Assembly: GCF_030209175.1 (NCBI RefSeq)
Contig: NZ_JARVSM010000001.1
Span: 1,674,001 to 1,738,000, forward strand
Source: Pseudomonas sp. efr-133-TYG-5
GTDB taxonomy: Bacteria > Pseudomonadota > Gammaproteobacteria > Pseudomonadales > Pseudomonadaceae
Direction: 5' to 3'
DNA length: 64,000 bases
Positions 8,940-16,701 of this stretch are shown piece after piece. A program made the translations under genes and the position numbers. The number at the start of each line of letters is the position of its first letter. Position 1 is the first letter of the stretch. A model generated the notes under the pieces. It worked only from the letters and a program-made list of their open reading frames with translations, was not told where the DNA came from and ran no database searches.

Positions 8940-10520
8940 ATGACAGGCGAAATGAACATCCTCCCGCTCCCGCCAACCACCGCGGCGCCCGCGCGTCCGC
9001 TGGTGGTCAGCGGTGACGTGCTGAAGCTGCTGACCCCGGTCGAGGGGCTGATCGCCGCCGGGCAAAGCGCCCGGGCCGAGGTGTTGTCGCTCAAGCAGGC
9101 GGATCAGACCTTTGAATTGTTGCTGAAAGTGACGCTGGACAGCGGCCGCCAGACCACCGTGCAAGCCACCAGCTCCCAGCCGCTGCCGCAGGGCACCAGC
9201 CTGGCGATCACCCAACCGTCGGCGGGCAACCTCGCGGTGACCGTGCAGCAGGCGATTGCCAGCAGCGTCGCCACCCTCACCCGCATCGATACGTCTCAGC
9301 TGCCGGTGGGCACCCTGCTGCAAGGCAAGGTGCTGACCGCCCAGGCCTTGCCGCAGGCGCCGGGACAACCGACCGTGTTCCGTTCGCTGGTGAGCCTGCT
9401 CAACACGGCGTTGAGCGGCACGACGCTGAGCATCGACAGCCCGCAGCCACTGCGCATCGGCACCTTGTTGTCGGCGCTGGTGGAGGATGCCCAGACGCTG
9501 AAATTCCTGCCCTTGAGCAGCCGCCAGGAACAACTGGCGGTGAGCCAGCAACTGCTCGCCCAGCAAAGCCGCCAGGGCTCGCTCGACGGCTTGCTCAAGG
9601 CCCTGCAAAACCTGCCGCCGGCCAGCGATCAGACCTCGCAGGATCTGCGCGCCGTGGTCGACAAACTGCTCGCCAGCCTGCCGGACGCGCAACAGCTGAG
9701 CACGCCGCGCGGCCTGGCCCAGGCCCTGGCCAACAGCGGCGTGTTCCTCGAAGCGAAATTGCTTGGCGGGCAAAACCCGACGCTGACCCCGGACATCAAA
9801 GCCGATCTGCTCAAACTGATCGCGCAACTCACCCCGGGGCTGCCCAACAGCAGCAGTTTCAACGCGATCATCGCTGCCAACACCCTGGCCCAGGCCTTGC
9901 CGAACTTCGTGCGCAACGCGCTCGGCACGCTCGGCCAGGTCAGCGCCAAACCCGTGCCGAGCAGCTTTCCCCTGCCCGACCGCCTGCTGCAAAGCCTCGA
10001 TGACGAAGGTGACCTGGAACATCTGCTGCGCCTCGCCGCCGCCGCGGTGTCGCGCCTGCAAAGCCATCAGCTGTCGAGCCTGGAACAGACCGGGGTCACC
10101 GACGACGGCCGCCTGCTCAGCACCTGGCAGCTGGAAATCCCCATGCGCAACCTGCAGGACATCGTGCCGCTGCAGGTCAAGTTCCAGCGCGAAGATGCGC
10201 CGGAGAAACAGCAAGCGAACGAGCAGCGCCGCGATGAGCGGGAACCGAAACAACAACTGTGGCGGGTCGATCTGGCGTTCGACATGGAACCGCTGGGGCC
10301 GCTGCAGATCCAGGCGCAATTGATCAGCGGCAGCCTGTCCAGTCAGTTGTGGGCCGAACGGCCGTACACCGCGAGCCTGATCGACAGTAACCTGGCCGCG
10401 CTGCGCCAGCGCCTGGTGGATTCCGGGCTCAACGTCGGCGATCTCGACTGCCACCTCGGCACCCCGCCGCAAGGCAACCAAACCCGCCTCGAACACCGCT
10501 GGGTCGACGAAACCGCATGA
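8940..10520 (+). CDS. FliK-like hook-length control domain protein
   Basis: About 526 residues. The N-terminal two thirds are Gln/Ser/Leu-rich and low in charge. The C-terminal ~120 residues match the Flg_hook domain of FliK: WQLEIPMRNLQDIVPLQV, then LWRVDLAFDMEPLGPLQIQ and RQRLVDSGLNVGDLDCHLG. FliK-type proteins measure hook length and trigger the FlhB specificity switch, but the true fliK is at 32599-33972, so this is a second, diverged copy. The start is uncertain: ATG at 8940 or at 8952 (behind AGGCGA), or an earlier one at 8895. Its stop overlaps the next gene, an FlhB C-terminal-like protein, so the two probably act together. Confidence 0.8.
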   Translation: MTGEMNILPLPPTTAAPARPLVVSGDVLKLLTPVEGLIAAGQSARAEVLSLKQADQTFELLLKVTLDSGRQTTVQATSSQPLPQGTSLAITQPSAGNLAVTVQQAIASSVATLTRIDTSQLPVGTLLQGKVLTAQALPQAPGQPTVFRSLVSLLNTALSGTTLSIDSPQPLRIGTLLSALVEDAQTLKFLPLSSRQEQLAVSQQLLAQQSRQGSLDGLLKALQNLPPASDQTSQDLRAVVDKLLASLPDAQQLSTPRGLAQALANSGVFLEAKLLGGQNPTLTPDIKADLLKLIAQLTPGLPNSSSFNAIIAANTLAQALPNFVRNALGTLGQVSAKPVPSSFPLPDRLLQSLDDEGDLEHLLRLAAAAVSRLQSHQLSSLEQTGVTDDGRLLSTWQLEIPMRNLQDIVPLQVKFQREDAPEKQQANEQRRDEREPKQQLWRVDLAFDMEPLGPLQIQAQLISGSLSSQLWAERPYTASLIDSNLAALRQRLVDSGLNVGDLDCHLGTPPQGNQTRLEHRWVDETA

Positions 10521-10846
10521 ACGATTCCACTGCTCCACGCCAGGCCATTGCCCTCAAGTACGACGGCAGCCACGCCCCGACCCTCACCGCCAAGGGCGAC
10601 GAAGAACTGGCCGAGGAAATCCTGCGCATCGCCCGCGACTGCGAGGTGCCGATCTATGAGAACGCCGAACTGGTGCGCCTGCTGGCACGGATGGAACTGG
10701 GCGACAGCATCCCGCCGGAGCTGTACCTGACGATTGCCGAGATCATCGCGTTTGCCTGGAACCTGAAGGGCAAGTTCCCGGCAGGACACGATCCGGATGC
10801 GCCGATGGTCGAGAAGGACGTCACCGAGCGCGGCGACGATTACTGA
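10517..10846 (+). CDS. Stand-alone FlhB C-terminal-like protein (EscU/YscU/FlhX type)
   Basis: 109 residues. Residues 6-88 align with the cytoplasmic FlhB fragment that follows the NPTH self-cleavage site: APRQAIALKYDG here against the segment beginning PTHYAVALKYDS in FlhB (27031-28170), then ENAELVRLLARMELGDSIPPELYLTIAEIIAF. No membrane helices and no NPTH are present, so it resembles the already cleaved FlhB C-terminal half. Such proteins in other bacteria can partly replace that FlhB fragment in the export gate. It is translationally coupled (ATGA) to the FliK-like gene upstream. Confidence 0.85.
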   Translation: MNDSTAPRQAIALKYDGSHAPTLTAKGDEELAEEILRIARDCEVPIYENAELVRLLARMELGDSIPPELYLTIAEIIAFAWNLKGKFPAGHDPDAPMVEKDVTERGDDY

Positions 10847-10860
10847 GACTGCAAAGACGC

Positions 10861-10926
10861 ATTCGCGAGCAGGCTCGCTCCCCCATCAGACCGTGATCGG
10901 ATGTGGGAGCGAGCCTGCTCGCGAAT
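10861..10926. repeat. Inverted pair of REP-type elements
   Basis: Two copies of the GCGAGCAGGCTCGCTCCC core in opposite orientation (10861-10882 and 10905-10926), with a 22-bp spacer. Each copy is itself palindromic (GCGAGC..GCTCGC). It is the only feature in the 131-bp gap between two convergent genes, where it may act as a two-way transcription barrier. Confidence 0.85.
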
Positions 10927-10977
10927 GGCTGTTCAGAGGGTGCCACACTCGGCGTGGCAACGCTCCGGGGGTGACGA

Positions 10978-11370
10978 CTAGTTCCTGTGCAGCTTGCGCA
11001 TCAACTCCGCCTCGGCCTGGGTCAGGCCGCAGGACTGGGTGAGTTCGTCGACACTGGCGCCCATGCCGACCAGTTTCGCCGCCTGGGCGAAGGACAGGCT
11101 CGACGGATCGCGCTGCTCGAGCTGGGCCAGTTTGTCAGGAATCGGACTGACCACCGCCCGCAGCTCGTGCAGGGCTTCGCCCATGCGCACGTTGCCGTTC
11201 TGGTAATCGTCGACACGCTTGGCCAGGTCCTTGATGCGCTGGTCACGCAACGCATCGCCCTGAGCCTGTTGCGCAGCGATTACGCGCTGCGCCTTGATGT
11301 ACGCCAGAAACATTGCCAGCGTGCCTGCCCAGAAGAGGAACAGGACAATCACCGCGACCTCGAGAATCAA
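10978..11370 (-). CDS. DUF2802 protein of the chemotaxis operon
   Basis: 130 residues. An N-terminal membrane helix (MILEVAVIVLFLFWAGTLAMFLAY) is followed by a coiled-coil-like stretch (about 30-75). A C-terminal helix-turn-helix-like segment (SFAQAAKLVGMGASVDELTQSCGLTQAEAELM) ends the protein. This is the layout of the DUF2802 family found at the end of pseudomonad che operons after cheW. The function is unknown; membrane anchoring with a small cytoplasmic HTH-like tail is all that can be inferred. It is adjacent to the cheW stop with no gap. Confidence 0.8.
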   Translation of the reverse strand: MILEVAVIVLFLFWAGTLAMFLAYIKAQRVIAAQQAQGDALRDQRIKDLAKRVDDYQNGNVRMGEALHELRAVVSPIPDKLAQLEQRDPSSLSFAQAAKLVGMGASVDELTQSCGLTQAEAELMRKLHRN

Positions 11371-11856
11371 TCAGATGTTCTCCAGTTCCGACCATTCTTC
11401 TTCGCTCATCATCTTGTCCAGCTCGACCAGGATCAGCAACTCGTTGTTCTTGTTGCACACGCCCTGGATGAACTTGGCCGACTCTTCGTTACCGACGTTT
11501 GGCGCGGTCTCGATTTCCGACTGACGCAGATAAACCACTTCGGCCACGCTGTCGACCATGATCCCGACCACTTGCTTGTCGGCTTCGATGATGACGATAC
11601 GGGTGTTGTCGCTGATCTCGCCGCTCATCAGGCCGAAGCGCTGGCGGGTGTCGATCACGGTGACCACGTTGCCACGCAGGTTGATGATGCCCAGCACGTA
11701 GCTTGGCGCCCCCGGAACCGGTGCGATCTCGGTGTAGCGCAGGACTTCCTGAACGCGCATCACGTTGATGCCGTAGGTTTCATTGTCCAGCTTGAAGGTT
11801 ACCCATTGCAGGATCGGATCTTCGGAACCCTTTGCCGCCGTCGCCTTGTCGTTCAT
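11371..11856 (-). CDS. cheW: Chemotaxis coupling protein CheW
   Basis: 161 residues, a single CheW domain (about 15-155) with the conserved TFKLDNETYGINVMRVQEV opening, the NLRGNVVTVIDTRQRFG segment and a DSVAEVV stretch. It links methyl-accepting receptors to the CheA kinase at the polar array. It lies downstream of parP with a stable hairpin between them, and next to the DUF2802 gene. Confidence 0.95.
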   Translation of the reverse strand: MNDKATAAKGSEDPILQWVTFKLDNETYGINVMRVQEVLRYTEIAPVPGAPSYVLGIINLRGNVVTVIDTRQRFGLMSGEISDNTRIVIIEADKQVVGIMVDSVAEVVYLRQSEIETAPNVGNEESAKFIQGVCNKNNELLILVELDKMMSEEEWSELENI

Positions 11857-11900
11857 ACCCTAGCCCCTCGAAAAACCGCTCCTGGCGGTGTGTATTCCGT

Positions 11901-11924
11901 GCGCCGGCAGTTGCCTGCCGGCGC
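11901..11924. other. Hairpin between parP and cheW
   Basis: Perfect 10-bp inverted repeat (11901-11910 with 11915-11924, loop TTGC). In the plus direction it is followed by T-rich sequence; in the direction of cheW transcription it has no T run. It is therefore more likely an attenuator or an mRNA-stabilising stem that sets the cheW/parP ratio than a full stop. Confidence 0.5.
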
Positions 11925-11930
11925 GTGTTT

Positions 11931-12923
11931 TTATGTCGGTTTGTGGTTCGGCTTACTGCCGGACATGTGCTTTGCCCCGCCGCTGGCGATCAACTCGGCC
12001 AGTGCGGCGACATCGAGCAAGGCGCACATGTGTTCAATCACCGTGCCGGCGAGCCATGGCCGCTGCCCCCGGTGACTTCTCCATTTGATTTCATTCGGAT
12101 CCAGGCGCAACGAGCGGCTGACCTGATGCACCGCCAGGCCCCACTCGTAACCCTGTACCGAAATCACGTACTGCAGGCCCTGGCGGAAATCGTCGCGATA
12201 GCGATCCGGCATGACCCAGCGAGCGGTGTCCAGCACCTTCAGGTTGCCGGCCTGGCTCGGCAGAATGCCGAGGAACCACTCCGGCTGACCGAACAGCGGA
12301 GTCAGCTCGTGGCCGGCCAGTGAATAGATCGAGCCCAGGCACACCAGCGGTACCGCCAGGGTCAGCCCGGCGACATCGAACAGCAGGCATTCGAAGGCTT
12401 CGGCGGCCCACGCCGGACGCCCATCGGTTTCCACCGGTGGCGGCGTGTTGCTCGGCGGCAGGTGCACCTCCACCAGTGGCGGCACCCGCGTCTGTTCGAC
12501 GGGTGCCGGCGCAACCGGCGCAGGTTCGGCCACGACCGGTTCCGGCGCGGTTTTCAGCAATTGGGTCTGCAGCAGCGGTGCGAGTGTCGAGACCGGCGCG
12601 CGAACGGGCTGCGGCTCTTCGATCAACGCAACCGGCGCCTTGGCGACCGGCGCGGCGGCAGGTGCGGCAGCAGGTGCAGCAGCAGGTGCAGCAGCAGGTG
12701 CAGCAGCAGGTGCAACGACCGGTTTCAGCGCTGTGTGCGCATCACGCGCCTGTTCTTCCAGCACCGCCGCCTGGAACTCGTCCAGCGCTGCCGCACTTTG
12801 CACAACGTCAGGCTGCGCCTCGATTGTCGGCGGCAGCTCCTCGGGAATTTCCTGCAGCAAACCATCCAGATAAGACTGCAGCGCCAACTGTGGACGCGAG
12901 GTGAGCTTGACTGGACGGTTCAT
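11931..12923 (-). CDS. parP: ParP-type protein with C-terminal CheW-like domain
   Basis: 330 residues. The N-terminal ~60 residues (LQSYLDGLLQEIPEELPP) could bind ParC. A long Ala/Pro-rich linker follows (about 70-175), including tandem AAPAAAP units. The C-terminal domain (about 180-320) is CheW-like: FECLLFDVAGLTLAVPLVCLG. In Vibrio and Pseudomonas, ParP tethers CheA/receptor arrays to the cell pole through ParC. The position directly after the ParA-like gene supports this. Confidence 0.85.
   Translation of the reverse strand: MNRPVKLTSRPQLALQSYLDGLLQEIPEELPPTIEAQPDVVQSAAALDEFQAAVLEEQARDAHTALKPVVAPAAAPAAAPAAAPAAAPAAAPVAKAPVALIEEPQPVRAPVSTLAPLLQTQLLKTAPEPVVAEPAPVAPAPVEQTRVPPLVEVHLPPSNTPPPVETDGRPAWAAEAFECLLFDVAGLTLAVPLVCLGSIYSLAGHELTPLFGQPEWFLGILPSQAGNLKVLDTARWVMPDRYRDDFRQGLQYVISVQGYEWGLAVHQVSRSLRLDPNEIKWRSHRGQRPWLAGTVIEHMCALLDVAALAELIASGGAKHMSGSKPNHKPT
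12649..12714. repeat. 12-bp tandem repeat inside parP
   Basis: About five copies of a 12-bp unit (GGTGCAGCAGCA and close variants) plus a half copy, encoding the repeated AAAP units of the ParP linker. The repeat is in frame, so copy-number changes by slippage would alter linker length without breaking the gene. The most uniform copies are central. Confidence 0.85.
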
Positions 12924-12961
12924 CGGTCAACAGCACCAAGCAGGGAAACAGCGTCGTCTGT

Positions 12962-12986
12962 TTCGCGAGCAGGCTCGCTCCCACAG
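12962..12986. repeat. Single REP-type element
   Basis: One copy of the TTCGCGAGCAGGCTCGCTCC core followed by CACAG, in the 105-bp gap between parC and parP. Its inner palindrome can form a short hairpin within the operon transcript. Confidence 0.75.
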
Positions 12987-13028
12987 GATGTGTGCAGCTC
13001 GAACCGGCGCGATCGGGTCACGGTCATT

Positions 13029-13817
13029 TCAGGCCACCTGCGCAACGAGTTGCTGCGCCAGCAGATGCTTGAGCAACGCGCGGTAGGCCAGCACGCCGCG
13101 GCTCTTGCCGTCGAATTGCGAAGGCGTGACACCGGCCCGGCTGGCGTCGCGCAGACGGGTATCGACCGGGATATAACCCTGCCAGATCTCGTCGGGAAAC
13201 TTGTCGCGCAACACGCGCAGGGTGCCCATCGACGCCTGGGTGCGGCGGTCGAACAGGGTCGGCACGATGCTGAACGGCAGCGCCTGTTTGCGCGAGCGGT
13301 TGATCATCGCCAGGGTGTTGACCATGCGCTCCAGGCCTTTGACGGCCAGGTGCTCGGTCTGCACCGGGATCACCAGTTGCTGGCTCGCGGCCAGGGCATT
13401 GACCATCAGCACGCCGAGCAATGGCGGGCTGTCGATGATCGCGTAATCGAAATCCTGCCACAGCTGCGCCAGACTCTTGGCGATCACCAGGCCCAGACCA
13501 CTCTGCCCCGGCGACTGGCGCTCGAGGGTGGCCAGCGCGGTGCTTGACGGCAACAGGGAAATGCGTTCGTCGCTGGTCGACAGCAGCAATTGCCCGGGCA
13601 GGCCCTGCGGCACGCCGCCCTTGTGCAGGAACAGGTCGTAGTTGCTGTGTTCCAGGCTATCGGGGTCGTAACCGAAATAACTGGTCATCGAGCCGTGCGG
13701 GTCGAGATCGACCACAACCACGCGCTTGCCCGCCTCGGCCAGCAACCCGGCTAAAGCGATGGAGGAAGTGGTTTTACCGACACCACCCTTTTGATTGGCA
13801 ACTGCCCAGACTCTCAT
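13029..13817 (-). CDS. parC: ParA-like ATPase ParC, polar positioning of chemotaxis arrays
   Basis: 262 residues, a deviant-Walker (MinD/ParA) ATPase: the P-loop NQKGGVGKTTS is at about residues 7-17 and the DLDPHGSMTSYFG segment at about 40. The start at 13817 (MRVWAVANQKGG) is preferred because a GGAGG site lies 9 bases upstream. The ATG at 13826 touches that site. It sits in the che operon next to parP, unlike chromosomal parA, which would be with parB near the origin. Its role is to place chemotaxis complexes at the old and new poles. Confidence 0.88.
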   Translation of the reverse strand: MRVWAVANQKGGVGKTTSSIALAGLLAEAGKRVVVVDLDPHGSMTSYFGYDPDSLEHSNYDLFLHKGGVPQGLPGQLLLSTSDERISLLPSSTALATLERQSPGQSGLGLVIAKSLAQLWQDFDYAIIDSPPLLGVLMVNALAASQQLVIPVQTEHLAVKGLERMVNTLAMINRSRKQALPFSIVPTLFDRRTQASMGTLRVLRDKFPDEIWQGYIPVDTRLRDASRAGVTPSQFDGKSRGVLAYRALLKHLLAQQLVAQVA

Positions 13818-13860
13818 TCGGATCATTCCTCCCGGCCGAGATGCTCGGCCGAGACATAGC

Positions 13861-14751
13861 TCAGCGTATTAATGCGGGCGACGGAGAATTGACGGCACTC
13901 TCGCGTCCCGGCGTCTTGACCGGGGTCGGTGCAGTTTGTGTGCCAGCGCGCTTCAGCGCGGCATCCGGTTGCGCATTGGCGGTCCCGGTACCGGTGAGGC
14001 TGCGGCGTACATCGAGGTTACGCGACACCACCAGCACCACGCGCCGGTTGCGCGCCCGGCCTTCGGCGGTGGCGTTGTTGGCCACCGGCTGGAACTCACC
14101 GTAGCCCACCGAAGCCAGGCGACCGGGGTTCACGCCCTGCATCGCCAGCATGCGCACGATGCTCGCCGAACGCGCCGAGGACAGTTCCCAGTTGGTCGGG
14201 TACTGCGCAGTTCGGATCGGCTGGTCGTCGGTGAAGCCTTCGACGTGGATCGGGTTATCGAACGGTTTGAGGATCGCCGCGACCTTGTCGATGATGTTGA
14301 AGGCGATATCGCTCGGCATGGCGTCGCCGCTGCCGAACAGCAGGCTGGAATTGAGTTCGATCTCGACCCACAACTCGTTGCCGCGCACGGTCATCTGGTT
14401 GGAGGCGATCAGGTCACCGAACGCGGCGCTGATGTCGTCGGCAATGCTTTTCAGCGGATCGCTGGCACCGGCGATGCCGGCGTCGACCTGCTCGGCATCC
14501 TTGACCAGCGGCTTGGCCGGGGTCACGGTCTTCGGCCGCTCTTCACCGATCGGGATCGGCTTGAGCGCGCGGTCGGAGTCGGTGAAGACGCCGATCAGCG
14601 CTTCGGAAATGATCTTGTACTTGCCTTCGTTGATCGACGAGATGGAATACATCACCACGAAAAAGGCGAAGAGCAAAGTGATGAAGTCGGCGTAGGAAAC
14701 CAGCCAACGTTCATGGTTTACGTGCTCTTCATGCTGGCGACGACGTGCCAT
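13861..14751 (-). CDS. motD: Flagellar stator protein MotD (MotB-like)
   Basis: 296 residues. One N-terminal membrane helix carries the conserved proton-carrying Asp (WLVSYADFITLLFAFFVVMY, about residues 16-35), followed by a linker and an OmpA/MotB peptidoglycan-binding domain (about 150-250; VEGFTDDQP, NWELSSARSASIVRML, RARNRRV). A 40-residue Thr/Ala-rich tail follows. With MotC it forms the second stator of Pseudomonas, used at high load and in swarming. It follows motC by 12 bp. Confidence 0.94.
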   Translation of the reverse strand: MARRRQHEEHVNHERWLVSYADFITLLFAFFVVMYSISSINEGKYKIISEALIGVFTDSDRALKPIPIGEERPKTVTPAKPLVKDAEQVDAGIAGASDPLKSIADDISAAFGDLIASNQMTVRGNELWVEIELNSSLLFGSGDAMPSDIAFNIIDKVAAILKPFDNPIHVEGFTDDQPIRTAQYPTNWELSSARSASIVRMLAMQGVNPGRLASVGYGEFQPVANNATAEGRARNRRVVLVVSRNLDVRRSLTGTGTANAQPDAALKRAGTQTAPTPVKTPGRESAVNSPSPALIR

Positions 14752-14763
14752 GAGGTCAGTCCC

Positions 14764-15504
14764 TTAATCCATGAAGCCTTGCAGCTTCAACTCGATGGAG
14801 CGTGGGTTTTCACCTTCGGCGATCGACAGAATGCCTTCCAACAACATTTCGCGATAACGCGACTGCCGCAACGCGATTGACTTGAGCTTGGCGGCCACCG
14901 GCAGCAGGATCAGGTTGGCGCTGGCCACACCGTAGATGGTGGCGACGAATGCCACGGCGATGCCGTTGCCCAGTTGCGACGGATCGGCGAGGTTGCCCAT
15001 CACGTGGATCAGGCCCATCACCGCACCGATGATGCCGATGGTCGGCGCGTAGCCGCCCATGCTTTCGAAGACTTTGGCAGCTTCGACGTCGCGCGCTTCC
15101 TGGGTGTAGAAATCCACTTCGAGGATGCTGCGGATCGCTTCCGGCTCGGCGCCGTCGACCAGCAGTTGCAGGCCCTTGCGCGAGTAGCTGTCGGGTTCGG
15201 CATCGGCCACCCCTTCCAGACCCAGCAGGCCTTCCTTGCGGGCGGTGAGGCTCCAGTTGACCACGCGGTCGATGCCGCCGGCCAGGTCCACGCGTGGCGG
15301 AAAGAAGATCCAGGCAAGAATCTGCATGGCGCGCTTGAAGGCGCTCATCGGCGATTGCAGCAGCGCCGCACCGATGGTGCCACCGAGCACGATCAGCGCC
15401 GCCGGGCCGTTGGCCAGCGCACCGAGGTGGCCGCCTTCGAGGTAGTTGCCGCCGATGATGGCGACGAACGCCATGATGATCCCGATAAGGCTTAGAACAT
15501 CCAT
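14764..15504 (-). CDS. motC: Flagellar stator protein MotC (MotA-like)
   Basis: 246 residues with four membrane helices. The C-terminal pair encloses the MotA signature (GGYAPTIGIIGAVMGLIHVM and GIAVAFVATIYGVASANLILLP), and the cytoplasmic loop contacts FliG. Partner of MotD. The start at 15504 ([13 protein letters not shown]) overlaps the cheB stop as ATGA. A longer reading from 15513 is less likely. Confidence 0.95.
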   Translation of the reverse strand: MDVLSLIGIIMAFVAIIGGNYLEGGHLGALANGPAALIVLGGTIGAALLQSPMSAFKRAMQILAWIFFPPRVDLAGGIDRVVNWSLTARKEGLLGLEGVADAEPDSYSRKGLQLLVDGAEPEAIRSILEVDFYTQEARDVEAAKVFESMGGYAPTIGIIGAVMGLIHVMGNLADPSQLGNGIAVAFVATIYGVASANLILLPVAAKLKSIALRQSRYREMLLEGILSIAEGENPRSIELKLQGFMD

Positions 15505-16652
15505 CAGATACACGCCTCGACGATGTGCTTGCCGATGTCGTCCAGACCATAGACCGCGTCAGCCAGATCGGCTTTGACGATGGCCATAGGCATGCCGTAG
15601 ATCACGCAACTGGCTTCGTCCTGGGCCCAGACCGAACTGCCGCCCTGCTTGAGCAGGCGCGCGCCTTCACGGCCGTCGGCGCCCATGCCGGTGAGTACCA
15701 CCGCCAGAACTTTGTCGCCGTAGGATTTCGCCGCCGAACCGAAGGTGATGTCCACGCACGGCTTGTAGTTCAGACGCTCGTCGCCGGGGAGGATTTTCAC
15801 CGCGCCGCGGCCGTCGATCATCATCTGCTTGCCACCCGGGGCCAGCAGCGCCAGGCCCGGACGCAGGATGTCGCCATCCTCGGCTTCCTTGACGCTGATG
15901 CGGCACAGCTTGTCCAGGCGCTCGGCGAAGGCCTTGGTGAACGCCGCCGGCATGTGCTGGATCAGCACGATCGGGGCCGGGAAGTTGGCCGGCAACTGAG
16001 TCAGCACCCGTTGCAGCGCCACCGGGCCGCCGGTCGATGTACCGATGGCCACCAGTTTGTAGGCCTTGCGTTTCGGTGCCGGCGACGAAGCGCTGGCGGC
16101 CGGAGCGCGCGCAGGTACTGGAGCCGGCGCCGGACGTGCCGGCGCGCTGGTGCTGTGACTGCTGCCGTGGCTGCCGAAACTCGACGGCGCCGGAGCAGGC
16201 GCAGGCGTCGGCGCTGCGGCCGGAGCCGGCGCACTGTAGGCACTGAACCGACGATTACTGCGCGAGATACTGTGGACCTTCTCGCACAGCAGTTGCTTGA
16301 CCTTCTCGGGGTTGCGCGAGATGTCTTCGAAATTCTTCGGCAGGAAATCCACCGCGCCGGCATCCAGCGCATCCAGGGTCACCCGGGCGCCTTCATGGGT
16401 CAGCGAGGAGAACATCAACACCGGGGTCGGGCAGCGCTGCATGATGTGCCGCACTGCCGTGATGCCGTCCATCATCGGCATCTCGTAGTCCATGGTGATC
16501 ACGTCCGGCTTGAGCGCCAGGGCCTGATCGATCGCCTCTTTACCGTTGGTGGCCGTGCCGACCACCTGGATGCTCGGATCCGCCGAAAGAATTTCCGAGA
16601 CGCGGCGGCGGAAAAAACCCGAATCGTCCACCACCAGGACTTTGACTGCCAT
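15504..16652 (-). CDS. cheB: Chemotaxis methylesterase/glutamine deamidase CheB
   Basis: 382 residues. The receiver domain (1-120) has the phospho-acceptor Asp55 in [14 protein letters not shown] Pro/Ala/Ser-rich linker of about 70 residues (about 145-215) follows. The C-terminal methylesterase domain holds the triad in [13 protein letters not shown] and TGMGADG. It removes receptor methyl groups for adaptation when phosphorylated by CheA. The start at 16652 ([10 protein letters not shown]) is the family start; an upstream ATG would add 31 unrelated residues. It overlaps motC. Confidence 0.95.
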   Translation of the reverse strand: MAVKVLVVDDSGFFRRRVSEILSADPSIQVVGTATNGKEAIDQALALKPDVITMDYEMPMMDGITAVRHIMQRCPTPVLMFSSLTHEGARVTLDALDAGAVDFLPKNFEDISRNPEKVKQLLCEKVHSISRSNRRFSAYSAPAPAAAPTPAPAPAPSSFGSHGSSHSTSAPARPAPAPVPARAPAASASSPAPKRKAYKLVAIGTSTGGPVALQRVLTQLPANFPAPIVLIQHMPAAFTKAFAERLDKLCRISVKEAEDGDILRPGLALLAPGGKQMMIDGRGAVKILPGDERLNYKPCVDITFGSAAKSYGDKVLAVVLTGMGADGREGARLLKQGGSSVWAQDEASCVIYGMPMAIVKADLADAVYGLDDIGKHIVEACI

Positions 16653-16701
16653 AAACACTCCATTAGGTGCGGCGGGGCGTTGGCGCCCCGCCGCCCCGGA
16701 T

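Noticed and set aside
10861..10926. Terminator for the plus-strand FlhB-like gene
   Set aside because: The inverted pair has no T run and matches the REP elements found elsewhere; a role as a barrier is possible but it is not a standard terminator.
12649..12714. Short regular repeats that might be a CRISPR array
   Set aside because: The unit is 12 bp with no spacers and is in frame inside parP.
13029..13817. Chromosome-partition ParA
   Set aside because: There is no parB or parS nearby; the gene lies between motD and parP in the chemotaxis operon, which fits ParC.
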